In this document: positions 12,200 through 29,120 of the stretch, piece by piece
Layout of the letters: the number at the start of each line of letters is the position of its first letter
Numbering within the stretch: position 1 is the first letter of the stretch
DNA from: Atopsyche davidsoni
Lineage: Eukaryota; Arthropoda; Insecta; Trichoptera; Hydrobiosidae
DNA: 64,000 nt
Direction of reading: 5' to 3'
Assembly: GCA_022113835.1 (NCBI GenBank)
Contig: JAILWY010000006.1
Coordinates: forward strand, 248,001-312,000
The notes under the pieces: generated by a model
Told to the model about the DNA's origin: nothing
Databases searched by the model: none
Seen by the model: only the letters and a program-made list of their open reading frames with translations
Position numbers and translations under genes: made by a program

Positions 12200-14560
12200 A
12201 GATGAAAAAAATTGATCAAAATAATTTTTAAAAATATTGAATTACATTTTTAAGGTTAATTGTTGAACATCAAATGCGTATTAGTAAAATTACAAAAAAA
12301 AAATCATATAAAGTGGACTTTATTACTTACTTTATAAGAATAATTTTAGTACTATTGATTATTTATATACATACATGTAATTACGAAAAAAAACATGTTT
12401 ATTTATACGTGGTAAAAAATAAAAAAATAAAATAAAATTCAATAATTGCTTCACGTGCATTCGAATTGTAAATAAAAAACATTTTGTAAATAAGAAAAAA
12501 ATACAAAATGTTATTTATTTGAAAATGCTATGGCTTTTCTTTTCACATTTTAATATTTCGTAGGAGTCTAGAAGCTGGCAATATGAATAAATAACCTTTA
12601 ACGCAAGGCAAAATTATCTTATTCGTAATTTATTTTGAGAGTAACGGCAGGAAAACCCAATATTTCTTTTGAAAAAAAAAACATGCAACGCTGCTTTATA
12701 TTTCATTCGGGAATACTTATGACAGAATTACCTATTGTGGGGGAATAGAAACAGAATTAACCCATAAATATAATGAACCTTCCTACACGATAATGCATAA
12801 AAATCCTAAATTACATAATCAAAAATTCATGCTTTATGGGTAAAACAAGTAAGTTTGCTCTACTATAATATTCGCGGGGGAGGATACACGGAACAAAAAA
12901 AAAATACATTGCATTTAAATATCAAAACAATATTTAATAAATACTTTCAAATTTGGAACAATTTTCAAAATTTTTCAAAAATTTAAATTTCGAATTCGGC
13001 ACTCGATTTTCGAACTTTGTCCGTTTGATTAATGGTGATAGTAAAACTCGGGTTACTATAGGGAAGGGCATTAGCGGATGACGGGAACTATGATGGATAT
13101 CATCAGAAGGGACAAATTATACTACTCATAGTTTCCACACTAAAGATATTGATTTTTAATTATTATGATTAATTAATTTAATATTTAATCTACAGGCATC
13201 CTAAAACTATTAGGCAACTAAGATGACGTCCCAAAACCCCGCAGATTAGACGAAAGCAGAAAGTGAAAATGTGTAATCGGTATAAATATTACGTAACTGA
13301 GAATATCATAATTCAAGTTGTTAAACTCTCAATCATATTTTATTTTAATCAATAATTATATTTTTAATCCGGAAATGCGACAGTTTGCCAGGAAACGCAG
13401 AAGGTAAATTTGTTATGGTAGACTAAATCGTATCTCATAAACGAACTATTATTTAAGCTGAAAAAAATAACACGCTGCAAAATCATAATATTTTTGTATA
13501 ATAAATAAATAATATTTACGTTCATAGTTTTAGAGCACCTAAAAAAGCGTCAATCCGATGACAAATAATTAAAAATTAAAATCAATTTAATCCATGCTCC
13601 AAATCAATAAAGTATTTTAATTTTTAGTTAAATTAGTTGGTTGGAGTGACTTGTGACAGTTTTTATTTTATTTTTTCAAATGCTATGTAATAAATACTAG
13701 AAAAAGGATCGCCTATTTTATCTTCATTAAAATTTATTATCTCAATAAGTGAGGTTCGTTTCATTATAATTGTGTACAAACAATATCTTTCACAAATTAA
13801 TTTACCACCGTTGGTGCAAAAAACTTGGGTGCTTCATTCCATTTTTTTGCAATTACGAATATGAAATACAAAACCACTCTAAACTATTGCTTCAATACAC
13901 TTCTGGGATACCTTATTTAATTTATTAAAATTAAATTATTTCGTATATTATAATTCAATTAACTTTTTGGCTGTGACGCAAATATAAATAGGGGCAGGTA
14001 GATACGACGTTTTACGCAGATATAAATTTACATGCAAGCCTATTATAGCATATACACAAGCCTGTCAAAGGTAGGCATGTAATGCATGTACTGCATACAG
14101 AACACATATATATATACGTTAAATGAACCTTAAATGAACTTACTTTTAAGTATCAACTATAGATGAATCCGTGTTGAGCATCTTGAGAGTTATGATTTAG
14201 GATAATGGTTTTCTTTTACCGATACTTCATAACATAAATTGCTCTTGTAAAATAATACACATCACTAGTCGAGTTTTCTTCACAGGTAAAAATACCAAAG
14301 AAACAATCGTAACACATATGAAGTATGCAATAAACGGCATCGCTTTCTAAGTTGGTGTATATTTTTTAAATGAAGCAATGAGAGAAGTCAAAATCTTGAC
14401 CCAAAAAAGACATTTTCATTATAATGTAAATATCAAATTCTTCACGATCTTTGCAATTTCCATAAAAATAAATAAATAATTTATGTTTAACGCCGACAAG
14501 TGAGGATCACCTGCAATAAGATTTACTCAGTTTATAAGTAAAATTAATAAACATGTTAAT
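12200..14560. other. Long AT-rich intergenic stretch
   Basis: I find no open frame or repeat worth naming. Short A- and T-tracts dominate. It forms the far upstream region of the cuticle protein gene, so enhancers may lie here, but none can be recognised by eye. Confidence 0.4.
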
Positions 14561-14869
14561 TAATTATAATTAAACGTTCACTGCACCGTTAATCAATATT
14601 CATAATGCTCGAAGAAAAACGAATGAATGAAGAAGCGTCAGTATGTCCAATCGTCACCGTCTCCATTGCAGGTAAACGTGCGATCCGGATGCACACAGCA
14701 ATTAAGTCACATTAATCGGAATATTAATTTATACATCCTCGTGCGGCGTAAATAAATGATCGTCGTTTTCGTCCATATTCGACATCCGCGAATTCTTTGT
14801 CGAGCAAGGACGCCGGCGTGGGCGGCCCGAGGAAGGCGGTCGCTCGCCAAACTTGGACCCGAGAGTCGC

Positions 14870-14905
14870 TATAAAAGTCCAGTGCCAGCCTGGAAAAGCA
14901 TCATT
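14870..14905 (+). promoter_or_regulatory. Core promoter of the cuticle protein gene (TATA box and initiator)
   Basis: CTATAAAAG at 14869-14877 is a consensus TATA box. About 30 bases downstream, TCATT at 14901-14905 fits the insect initiator. That leaves a 5' leader of roughly 35 bases before the ATG at 14936. TATA-driven promoters with short leaders are typical of insect cuticle protein genes, which are transcribed in strong bursts around moults. Confidence 0.8.
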
Positions 14906-14935
14906 CGAGATCTGTAACGACACGACTGACTCAGA

Positions 14936-17147
14936 ATGGCATTCAAGGTATAACATTCTGCGGAACTGTTTGATATTATCAACATTTTCCTGCGCTTTAC
15001 TAGGGCTGTCAGTTCTGACGAACCGCGTTGGCGACGATTTGAAATTCGAACTTCCTGTATATTTTGAGTGTTGCTGCTCTGAAAAAGTTTTTTTTTAGTG
15101 CTACTAAATTCTGTGCAAAAAATTTCGTGGTTATTTAAGTGATTTTTTTTAAAATATTTTTTAATTTGTGTGACAGCTAAATTTTAAACTACGTGTATAT
15201 TTCAATATGCACAATTTCATAAACAAATAATTTTAAAAAAATAAGTTTTTCATAATGCGTTGTTTTAAATATATAACGTCAAGAGCATAGTCAAAATTTA
15301 CTCATCAAAATCATAGAAGTACTTAACGATATTGCAAAAATACATTGTGAAAATTATACTTAAATAATGTAATACTAATTTAAACTTCTAAAACAAAGAT
15401 CTTAAAAATAATGTATCAAAACTATTGCACAATATGTCGTAATCGGAATCAAGCCATTTTCAAAGTAAATTTGTCGTATTGTATAATTAAATATAAAATT
15501 TGACAATAATGATGATATATACGAGTACAATCTTAGAGTCCCCAAATAAATGTTAATTTATAAGCACAGGCGGTAGAATGAATACAATACTCGAAAAACT
15601 TACCGATACTCCGTGCATTCTTTTTCTTGGCGGCGCGAGCATCTGCAGCTTTACAAACGATCCAACACTTAAAAGCACTAATCACTTGAATGTTTCTATT
15701 ATAAATTACACAATAACTTTCAAAATATCACTTAAAAATATCACATAATCACCACCGCGAGCATAGCGCGGCGTCGACACAAATTCAAGATGGAAAACGG
15801 AAACCGTGCGGGAATTGTAACAAACAATGTCTTCACCCCATTGGCTGAAAAATTCGCGTGGATTGTTGCAACAAAGCGTGCGATTAGTCCCCAAATAAAT
15901 GTTAATTTATAAGCACAGGCGGTAGAATTAATACAATAATCGTAAACCTTACCGATACTCCGTGCATTATTTTTCTAAACGGCGCGAGCATCTGCAGCTT
16001 TACAAACGATCCAACACTCAAGAGCACTAATCACTTGAATGTCTCTACTATAAATTACACAATAACATTCAAAATATCACTTAAAAACATCACATAATCA
16101 CCACAGCGAGCATAGCGCGGCGTCGACACAAATTCAAGATGGAAAACGGAAACAACGCGGGAATTGTAACAAACAATGCCTTCACCCCATTGGCTGAAAA
16201 ATTCGCGTGGATTGTTGCAACAAAGCGTGCGATTAAAAAAATAAAAAGGGACACATACACCATACACCATCATTTAAAGTTTTGAATGCTATGTACTAAG
16301 TTGTGGTTTGTTGCAGTTGTTGATCGTCGCTGCCCTGGTCAGCGCGGCGCGGGCGAGTGTGGTGCCTCTGCACGCAGCGCCCCTGGCCGCGGTGAGGGCC
16401 GACTTCGACCCCAGTCCGCCCAACTACGCCTACGCCTACGACGTCCAAGACGCCAGCACCGGAGACTTCAAGAGCCAGCATGAGACACGCTACGGGGACG
16501 TCGTCAAGGGATCCTACTCCCTCGTCGACCCTGACGGCACCAAGAGAACCGTAGACTACACTGCTGATGACATTAATGGATTCAACGCTGTCGTGCAGCG
16601 CGAGCCCATTGGCACCAAAGTCATCGCTTCCCCCGTTGTTGCTCACGTCCCATCACCTGTTGTGGCTCCCCATGTCGTTACTGAAGTGCAGACACCAGTC
16701 GTGACCGACGTCCAGAGCATCGCTCCTCTTAAATACGTAGCCTCCGGTTATGCTGCTCCCGCTCCCGTTAAGTATGTGGCCGCATCTTACCCCACGTATG
16801 AATCTTACCCTTCGTACACAGCTGTCCAGTCCGCCCCCGTCTCTTACTCTTCTCCGCTGGCTTATTCTGCACCCTACCCGAGCCAATATGTAAGCGGTGT
16901 CCCCGCTTACTCTGGCCCGATCGCCTATGAAGCTCCCTACTATACTTCTTATGTGAACAAACCTCTTTCTTATGCTACTACAGAATCTTTCAACTCTCCT
17001 CTTGTCACTAAAGTAGCCGCTCCTCTAGCTTACTCTGCTCCGGCCTACTCTCAAGTTGCTTACACCGCTCCTTACTCCTATAGCCCGTATGGCGCGTACG
17101 CTTCTCCGATTGTCACTAAGCATGCAGCACCTCTTGTGCAATGGTAA
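14936..17147 (+). CDS. RR-2 type cuticular protein (chitin-binding)
   Basis: This is a structural protein of the cuticle, secreted by epidermal cells and bound to chitin. It has two exons: 14936-14947 (Met-Ala-Phe-Lys) and 16317-17147, joined in phase 0 across a 1.37-kb intron (AAG|GTATAA ... TTGCAG). The product is 280 residues. [17 protein letters not shown] is a clear signal peptide that exists only when the exons are joined. The RR-2 Rebers-Riddiford domain follows at about residues 40-100 ([18 protein letters not shown] ... [15 protein letters not shown] ... [14 protein letters not shown]). The C-terminal half is rich in Ala, Pro, Tyr and Ser, with repeated PVKYVA and YSAPY-like units, as in hard-cuticle proteins. 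Exon 2 is much richer in GC than its surroundings. A tiny first exon that splits the signal peptide is common in this family. Confidence 0.95.
15537..16235. repeat. 349-bp tandem duplication inside the cuticle gene intron
   Basis: Copy 1 (15537-15885) and copy 2 (15886-16235) are head-to-tail and roughly nine-tenths identical. Both start AGTCCCCAAATAAATG and end GCGTGCGATTA. On the minus strand each copy contains a CCAAT box (CAGCCAATGGGG), then ATGCTCGCGCCG..., then a splice donor, ATCG|GTAAG. The predicted 13-codon exons are 15604-15642 ([13 protein letters not shown]) and 15953-15991 ([13 protein letters not shown]). This looks like the duplicated promoter and first exon of a minus-strand transcription unit or transposon. 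I could not find its later exons. Confidence 0.8.
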
Positions 17148-17206
17148 ATATTTGGACACTTATTTATTTTCTGGTAAAACAATTCTGATATGCTCATTTT
17201 ATACTC

Positions 17207-17212
17207 AATAAA
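17207..17212 (+). terminator. Polyadenylation signal of the cuticle protein gene
   Basis: AATAAA lies about 60 bases after the cuticle gene stop codon, on the same strand. The spacing fits a short 3' UTR. Confidence 0.75.
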
Positions 17213-18370
17213 GATATGACACGATTTCTGTTGTTTTTGTACCCGCCGTGATCAAACCTGATGGAAAACATAACAGTAACAAATACAGGACTGACTTAAG
17301 TTATAATCGATAATGACAAACAAATAAATTAATCCTACTTGTCTCATCAACTTTAACTTACATTCTGCCAGTCAAAGCAAATAATTAAAAATGAAATAAA
17401 ATGGTGTTTCATGAAATCTATTTGTGAGCAAAGTAAAGTTTGTTAAATAATAAAAATACATGTCTTGAAAAGAATAAATGTATCATGTAATTTTAAAGTG
17501 AATTCTTTATTACATTCTCAATTTTTGTAAATCATAAAGTTTTTATACAGACAGGATGGCATTTATACAGACAGGAGAAAGTTTAATTATATTCATAATC
17601 GCTTTATTTAGAAACTAAAATATGAAAATTAATGTCTTAATAAGGATTAATAAAATCCAATCGCAGGTTGACAACATATTTTTTGCAATCAATTAACTAA
17701 TTGACATATGCAAGCTTTTTAAATATATGTATAATATTTACAGGTGTAAAATAATAATTGAATTACTAGGGTTATAAAATACAAAAATTGCATAAACCTA
17801 TGCCCAAACAAAATATTTGGACAGTGATTTATAATTCATAGATTCAAGCCCGAACAAATTAAGACGATTTTTATGAAATCACCAAAACAAATCATTCTCA
17901 GATTATGGGCGTTAAAGAGTATTATTTATTTATTATCAAATCTGTTGTATAAAACTGCACAATATACTAGAATTATTTTATTTATAGCCTACGTTCAAAT
18001 AAAGATAATATTTTCCCAATACAAAAGTTCAATTCCAATATTAATTAAACATATGACTTCACATAGTTAAATATCGGTTTTTTGGTTTTCGTTTACCGAA
18101 AACGAAGTCTTACAAGTCATTAATATTATGCCTGCAAGTATTACAATTCAATAATATTTACTAGCAAATGCTAAGTAAAACAAAAAAACTATAATACAGA
18201 AGAAATATGCTTCATTTGTGGAACTTTTTCTTAAAAAAAATCAAAATATACAAATATAAATATCACAAATCATATGAGATAATTTGCAATCAATTTCAAT
18301 ACTCGTTTACTGATAGTATTTATTTTACAAAAATGAAAATGTAATTAAAATCAATCATTACCCTTCACTC
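17213..18370. other. Intergenic stretch between the convergent cuticle and SRP54 genes
   Basis: AT-rich DNA with no gene. TTATACAGACAGGA occurs twice, at about 17554 and 17571. Candidate SRP54 polyadenylation signals (AATAAA on the minus strand) sit at 18372-18377 and 18319-18324. Confidence 0.4.
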
Positions 18371-18387
18371 ATTTATTGTAATTATTT

Positions 18388-21969
<3,582 letters not shown>

Positions 21970-23005
21970 ATGTCAATGCAAGCCATATTGCTGTGTAAGT
22001 TTATTTTTATTCACAAATAATTTCTTTCATCCATTGATATTTGCATATAATGTAAATATATAATTTCATTTTATAAACATTGCTACTCGTTCTTCAAATA
22101 GATATTAATTTGTATTCTATTATTAATGTGAATAAAAAAGTAAATTGTTTATATACCTTAATCCAAATCGTATTTTCAGTCACGAAGCCGCGGTTCTTAA
22201 GAGTACCAGTGAGTTCTTATTTGAACAAATCTTTCTCCACCCAAATTGAAGTAAAAGTACCTGAGACCCCAGAGAATAAAGGTAGTAAATATGTTTTTAG
22301 AATTTTGAAATTAACTTATTACTTACAAACAAACAAGTTTAACAATTATTGTTTTATATTTTAGTGGCTATGCCTGCAATTGACCCTATCCAGCACCCTG
22401 ACTATTTTAATGTTCATAATCTTTTTACTGTAAAAGATTTATTCGATGCCCGCGTTCACCTCGGTCACAAGGAAGGTTCATTGAATGAGATGATGCTGCC
22501 CTATATCTACGGTTCAAGAATGAGCCATATTATATTTGATTTGGACATCACAGCTGAACACCTTCGACATGCCCTGAACTTTACTGCACACGTTGCTTAT
22601 CGAGGAGGCATCATTCTCTTCTTTCACAGAAGTGCACAGAATGCATACATTGTTGAGAAGACTGCCAAAGAATGTGGAGAATATTCCAACACACGATATT
22701 GGAGAGGTGGTGTCTTTACTAATTCCAGACATCAGTTTCAGGCCGTTACAAGGTTGCCAGATCTGTGTATTTTTACAACCACTCTAAATACTGTTCTTTC
22801 TGCTCACACGGCCATAAGAGATAGTGCTAAGATGTTAATACCCACCATAGGAATCGTTGATTCTAACTCTGACCCAAAACTTATTACGTATCCCGTACCT
22901 GGTAATGATGACTCTCCTGTTTCTATTGAGCTGTATTGTAAATTGTTCAAGACTGCTATAATGCGAGGAAAAGAAGAAAGAAAAAAAGTTTTGGGAGAAA
23001 ATTAA
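21970..23005 (+). CDS. mRpS2: Small-subunit mitochondrial ribosomal protein S2 (uS2m)
   Basis: This protein belongs to the small subunit of the mitochondrial ribosome. Three exons, 21970-21994, 22180-22281 and 22365-23005, join in frame (CTGT|GTAAGT; AAAG|GTAGTA) to give 255 residues. The first 35 or so ([20 protein letters not shown]...) are rich in Arg, Lys and Ser and lack acidic residues, as in a mitochondrial targeting peptide. The core matches the S2 family: [47 protein letters not shown] and [12 protein letters not shown], which corresponds to the bacterial S2 PAIAIVDTNxDP motif. The open frame extends 5' of exon 3, but MSMQAILL is the better start because it gives a targeting peptide and consensus splice sites. 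Confidence 0.95.
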
Positions 23006-23046
23006 CAGACATCGGTAGATATTAGTAATTCATTTGTATATTATTT

Positions 23047-23052
23047 AATAAA
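23047..23052 (+). terminator. Polyadenylation signal of mRpS2
   Basis: AATAAA lies 42 bases after the mRpS2 stop codon on the same strand. Confidence 0.7.
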
Positions 23053-23843
23053 ACTTTAAGCTAAAATTATTTTTTTATTATCTTGCAATAGCATCAAAAA
23101 AAAAATAGATTAACTGTGGTTGTGTGAACAAATACTGATGATGACCATAAGTGAAAGAGAGCCCATTGAGGAAAATCATTCCTGATACAGGTTTTGTGAC
23201 TTGCCTGTACACATGAAAAATTCTGAAGACAAACTTGGACAGATGCAATTGTTTCTTGCAATTTATCGCTGCACTCCATGTGACATATTTACTAATTAAT
23301 AATTATTATCCTAAATTGATATTTTATAAGTTGTAACTTTTCACAAAGTCATGTAAGTTTAAATAACAAGTGTTGGAAGGTATGGTTTTAATTTTTTTAA
23401 TTAGTTTGTGATTTAAAATAATATACAAATAGGAAGCTTATTATTTTATAAAAAAGAGTACATAATAAATGACTTGCAATAAAAATATTTTGGCAATATT
23501 TGAACTTAAAATATTCAGTCAGTAACCACAATGTGCGTTTTAGTTAGCTTAAAAATATTAAATCACAATTGTTGATTTTTCACCTGTGCAATTGTTTGAA
23601 ATGAGGATAACAATCCTACAGTAAGCGTTCAATAAAATTTACACGCTACTAATAATCAACCTACATTTCTAGAGTTGCCTGTTAATAAATATAAAACATT
23701 AATAATAAATGCAAAAAAACACTTATAAAAATATCCATACAATAATATCAAAAATATTATTTGATTTCAAAACCCGTCTATTTGCTGGCAATTTATAATT
23801 TTATGATGTCACGCAATGAAGAATGCATTTTTTTTATAAAAAT
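23053..23843. other. Intergenic stretch between convergent mRpS2 and the DHRS7-like gene
   Basis: AT-rich DNA containing the 3' UTR of the minus-strand dehydrogenase gene. No other gene is visible. The 61-codon minus-strand frame at 23094-23279 has no motif. Confidence 0.4.
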
Positions 23844-25789
23844 TTAATTGACTTTCATAGATACTCTGCTGTCTCTTAACTTCAGCAAATACTTGGGTCC
23901 AAGAATCTTGATAATCCTGAAATCATTTTTATATACAATCAGTCTGAAATTCACATTAATGAAATTCTGATTAATAAGAAAATATAAATTTAGAAATTGA
24001 GATTAAAGATATTTCGGTAAGAAAGATTGTGTAAAAAATAATCTTAAATATATTTTACCGTCTTTTTAATTCCTATTATTTTTATATTTACATACCTTGT
24101 GAGGACATTGGGGAAATAACTGTACAGGTAAGATAGCAGCACTATCGGAAACACGGCGACCCAAACTTCATCAAGTTTATTAGCCAGAGCAACAGCAAAC
24201 AAGTGGCCGCATCTCTCTCCAGACATCCTCTTATCGCTGGCCTGGACTGTTTGACCGTATTTTTCGTCAGGTTTTCCAGTAAAACTTTCCTGCAAAAAGT
24301 TACTGACTGTCGGCCCTGGACAGAAGACAGTCACAACTATGTTCTTGGCTAATTTTTCTGTCCGCAAACAATCAAAATACCCCTGAAAAAGATTAATAAT
24401 GTATCAATTTTCATCACTAAGTTATAAAGTATTTCATATGTTCATTTACTAAATTAACGTTAGCACTTTAAGCATTATTATTGGTAAATTCCATCCTTTT
24501 AACCACTGTCAAAATATTTATTTATATGTTACTCACGTGAATAGCATGTTTCGTTGCTGTGTAGGAAGCAGAATACGGAACTCCCATATAGCCCGCCGTA
24601 CTGGAAGTTACAGCAACGTGGCCTTCTCCTCTTTCCAAGAAGTATTTGACGGCTATCCTCGACAAATTTACCAGCCCAAACACATTCAGTTCAAATATAC
24701 TCCTGTCAACGCTGATATCAATGTCTTCCCACACAGAGCGTTGAGACCGCCCAGCATTATTCACCAGAATATCTAATTTTGAGAAGTGACTCAGAAGCTG
24801 ATTGAAAAGTATTTGGTGTTTTTCAATGTCTGATATATCAAAAGGAAGCACTAACACATCTTCATCTGCTAACTTTCCATTAGAGAGTTCTGGAAAGAAA
24901 ATAATATGATAAATAAACACACTAGTGATTGAGAAAAATAACATAGCATTTTTATATCAAGAAAAACTTTCATCGAAGCTTCCAAAATTCTCATAAAATC
25001 ATGGAACACTTTCTGCAAGCTAAATAAAAATTCAAAGAAATTATTTTTAATTAATTAATTGCAAATAAAAAAATTGTCTTTTTTTTAAATTTCCAGTATA
25101 ATAAATGTTAAATTAAATATATAAAATCAACTTCTTACTAATGCATTCTTGCTTGACTCTCTCTAGTTCTTCTTGGTTCCTTGCAGACAGCGCGAGTTTG
25201 CCACCTACTTTAGCACAAGCTTTTGCCAAATTTTCTCCAATGCCGCTTGAGGCTCCGGTTATCCAAATAACTTTTCCGGATAGAGCAGCTATAATAAAAT
25301 TCAATTAGTAAAAATATTACTAAGATTTATTTCTCTCCGGTGCTTCAGTCTTAAAATTGGTTTTTGACAAACGTTTTTTTGAAAAATGTCTCCTTTGAAT
25401 TAAATTCTGCTTTTTCTATTATATTATCTACTAATAATTAAAAAAAATATGTAGAATGCAGTCAAACAGACATTACAGCCTCAAGATGCAAACATTTCTT
25501 ATTAAAAGAGGACATGTCAACCCTATCTTAATTATTTATAGAGTTTAGTAACCCTGGCTACTTTTTCAATTAAATAAACTTTCTTATACAATAGAAGAGA
25601 TTGGATCCTTATAACAGTTTCATTACGATATAGATAATGATGGTAATTTAAATATATGTACTCACATAATGGCGTGCCAAATTTTTCAGCATATGTTAAT
25701 GCAACATCACAGTCGGACAAGCACAGGATAATAATATATCCGACATAATACAGCAGCACCAAGAGACCTAACCAAAAGAAGAAATCCAT
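23844..25789 (-). CDS. Short-chain dehydrogenase, DHRS7-like, membrane-anchored
   Basis: This is a classical NAD(P)-dependent SDR oxidoreductase. Five exons (25666-25789, 25139-25288, 24537-24889, 24096-24382, 23844-23916) join in frame to give 328 residues. The N-terminus, MDFFFWLGLLVLLYYVGYII, is one hydrophobic anchor, suggesting an ER or other endomembrane location. The cofactor motif TGASSGIG is at about 52-59 and NNAG at 135-138. The catalytic set is Ser188, Tyr201 and Lys205 (TSSTAGYMG ... YSASYTATK), followed by FCPGP. Length, anchor and motif order match DHRS7 (SDR34C). The substrate cannot be told from sequence; retinoids and steroids are reported for vertebrate DHRS7. TTTCCAG just before GAGAAATGG suggests that a non-coding first exon lies upstream, unlocated. 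Confidence 0.93.
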
Positions 25790-25861
25790 TTCTCCTGGAA
25801 ACGAAAAAATAGCAAATGAGTGATTATTAAATGACAGTTTCAAGGTTTGTATAAAAATCAA

Positions 25862-28800
25862 CCAAAAGAAATCTCAATATTAAAATTAAGTATTAATGAT
25901 ATTTTTCTATGCGATTTATGAAATTTTAGGATTTTTTATATTAGAAATATTTTCTTAAAATTAAAGTTACACTATTTTAGTCAATAATATTCTGATTAAA
26001 TAAATCTACCTACACTATTTCACTAAATAATATATGGCATAAACTAAAAACGACGAGAAAATTATGTTTTGTTAGTAACCCTGTGAATGATACGAAAATA
26101 TCAATTGAATCAATAGAGTTACTTTGATTTTTTTTATTATATATTTACGATAGTCAAATTTATTTTTATGTACTTATTTTTTTATTTTTTATTATTTATT
26201 TATATAGACAAAAATATATCGTTCATGCATCAATAGAAATAGTATGGTGATGTACTTTTCCATTATTGCGCACCCAAGTCAAAGGTCGATGACACTGTGT
26301 ATGATTTTATCGTAGTTTAAATTATGATAATTATTTAAAAAAATATATAAATTGTACCAAAATGTTATCGTTGCAACCTAATCCATGCAATTTTAATATG
26401 ATAAAACATGTTACGTTATGAATATTTAAAAAAAAAACGATTTCTCTGTAAAATTATCGATATCGACCACCAGGTCTGATATATAATAGATACGATTCTA
26501 TCGTCATACTTCGTTGCTGTCGACTGATCTGTATTTTCAATGATACCTACACAATACCACACTTATTGTTGCAACATATCAATACACACATTTGTTTATC
26601 AATACATTTTTTTTGAGTATCGTCGCTTATATGCTATACAGCTCATCGCTCGATCGAAAGGTTAACAATTGCATTAAACATGTAAATGCATTATCTAAAT
26701 GCGTCTAGGTCTAAAGTACAAAGACCGAGATAATATGCTAATAACAAAAGGTGAAATTCCATATCCAATAGCCGATAAGCCGCCAAAATTAAAATTATAT
26801 AAAAAATCTATTCTACTCCAATATTTTTTGATAAAATCCTAAAAAGAAAGAAGAGGATTGATCCATGTTTGATTAAAGGTCATGGATTGAGTTAATTTGT
26901 ATCGGTAATAGATGAGCAAAAAATATTTGCCGAGTTGAAAATACATTGCTTGAATCTGGACTCGGACTGCCTCTCTTGTCCTTTGAGTCATCATTTCATT
27001 GTCATTTGATCAAAGATCATTTGATGAAGTTATATCTCGTCGTTTCGCGGGTGAATCGATTATGATTTCAAAACAACGAAAACTAGTATAAAATTTACAA
27101 AGATAGGAAAGATTACTAGAATACATATATCATTGATAATTCTCACTTATCGAATGCGTCACGAGAAATCAATCAAAGATACAGTGGCAAACTTTTAAGA
27201 AGAAAAAAGTATATCTAACTTATTTTTGATCGAATACCATTTAATCGCAACGTTTTGTTAATAATTTTTATTGTAAGATTTCAATAATACAATGAGAAGC
27301 CAGCACTACAGTATTTATGTGTTGACATGGACACATGCACCGTTAGAAGTATAAAAATATAGCACGGCGTGTATCAATCAAAGCTCCAATCACGTACAAT
27401 ATCTCTTTATTATCGAGTGCCTGCATTGTATTAATCGGAAATGAATCACTGACATTGGAAATACGTATCTTATCAGAAGTACCTAATAACATTGTTAGCT
27501 CTATCGTTCAATGAACAGATCAGTACTTTCCAAATTGAGAGACGAGTGTTTAAAAGCCAAACTCGAGGCCAACATTTTAATAATTTCCTTTGTCTTTAAT
27601 TTTCGGTGAAATTAATTTATTTTGCTGGTGATTATTAAATCGACATTTATGCACAAACACAGCTGATTTAATTTTTTTAACTAATCCTATAGAAGTTGAT
27701 TTGAATCACTGATCCATTAGAGACTAATGGATCAATCACTTGTCTAATGATTAGACCAAGTGAACTGTCGGTTCTTACTACAGTACTGTATTTATGGATG
27801 GTATAATATTTAAAAAAATATTTAGATAACAGGGACGCAAATAGTTTTAGAAGCCGTTGTATGGATGGACGCATTATGATAAATTAAAATCCGGCAAAAC
27901 ACCTTGAAAATTTCGAAGAATTTTTAACGCTCAAGGAAAAGCCAACGGCAAGAGTGTGCACGTTTAGACCTCGGCAATTAGAAATAAGCTAAAAGAAGTT
28001 ATGGTGTCATAATTTTTTTTCCCGAAGAATTAATAAAAATACGTCCATACACAAATATGCATATTACAGGAATACCCGGGAAACCGGTCACCAATAAAAT
28101 TAACAAGTGGAAAAATCACGAAAATATTATTACAGGAATAATTATTAGAAAAAACGTTACAATAATATAAACATTTAAAACCCTCGATAAACTATTTTTT
28201 TTTTTTACTTTCTCATAATAAATATCTAAAGTATTTTAAGATACAAGTATTGTAGACAAAAATGCCTAATCTTGTTTGTACAGTTCTCAAATGATATTGT
28301 TAAAAAAAAATCTGACCTTTCCTTAACTTGCTCAGTCTAGTTAATTCCGAGCTGGGAAGATAATGGGGTCAAAAGTATAAAAAAAAACGGATAACCTGAA
28401 TAAAATAAAAATAATTGTTATATCCCGTTGGTTGGGAACGAGTCATCGTCACAACCTCCGACTACTGTGCGCAATATGAGAAAGCCTCAGTGACTCCCAA
28501 AAACGATATGTTCTTGGGTGTTAAGCCGCGTTTTTGAGAATTCTGATCGTTAGGGTACTCGCTCTAATAACAACGGCCATAAAAAATTACGAACACTGCA
28601 TCATTTTCACAGAATCACGACAGCGGAAAATCTATGCCACGAAACCTTCTATGCTCATATAATGTATAATAGATATGCCCTTATTCGATATGTTCTAGTA
28701 CTTTTACCATATCGTCAATCAAGAATTATTCATCTACCTGGAACGTGTTTGCCTCTATGTTAACAGGTTTTGACGGCCGCTGTTGGCGTAATCGTTTTCT

Positions 28801-28970
28801 CGGGTGTTAAGTCGCGTCAAATTTTAAATAAAACTCCACCAAATAAATTTATCACTCTACTCAAATTTAGAGTAAAGTTCTTTTAGTAAGGCAGCTATGA
28901 AAGTATAATTTTTTAAATTTTTTTATTATTATTGAATATTTTTAATAAATCTGCAATATTTCAGGTAATT
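25862..28970. other. Gene-poor stretch with a short direct repeat
   Basis: No exon recognised. A 15-base block, GGGTGTTAAG followed by C or T and then CGCG, appears at about 28517 and 28802 in direct orientation, roughly 285 bp apart, and may mark a degenerate repeat. The non-coding first exon of the DHRS7-like gene could lie in the lower part of this stretch. Confidence 0.35.
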
Positions 28971-29120
28971 GATTCACACATGAAACGACGAGAAAATTCC
29001 CGCACAACACCTGTGGGATTAGAACGTACACTGAAAGGTGTGCCAAAAAATTCCGAGGATTTTTTCATCGTTACGTGTTTGAATTGACTGCCTAAAATAT
29101 TGTATAAAAAACGTTAGAGA

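Noticed and set aside
15706..16273. Two similar minus-strand frames of 62 and 72 codons that look like a conserved protein
   Set aside because: Their likeness comes from the 349-bp tandem duplication. They lie in the part that looks like leader sequence ahead of the ATG.
16296..16886. Minus-strand frames of 116 and 77 codons
   Set aside because: They are mirror frames of the GC-rich cuticle protein exon, with no motif and no splice or promoter support.
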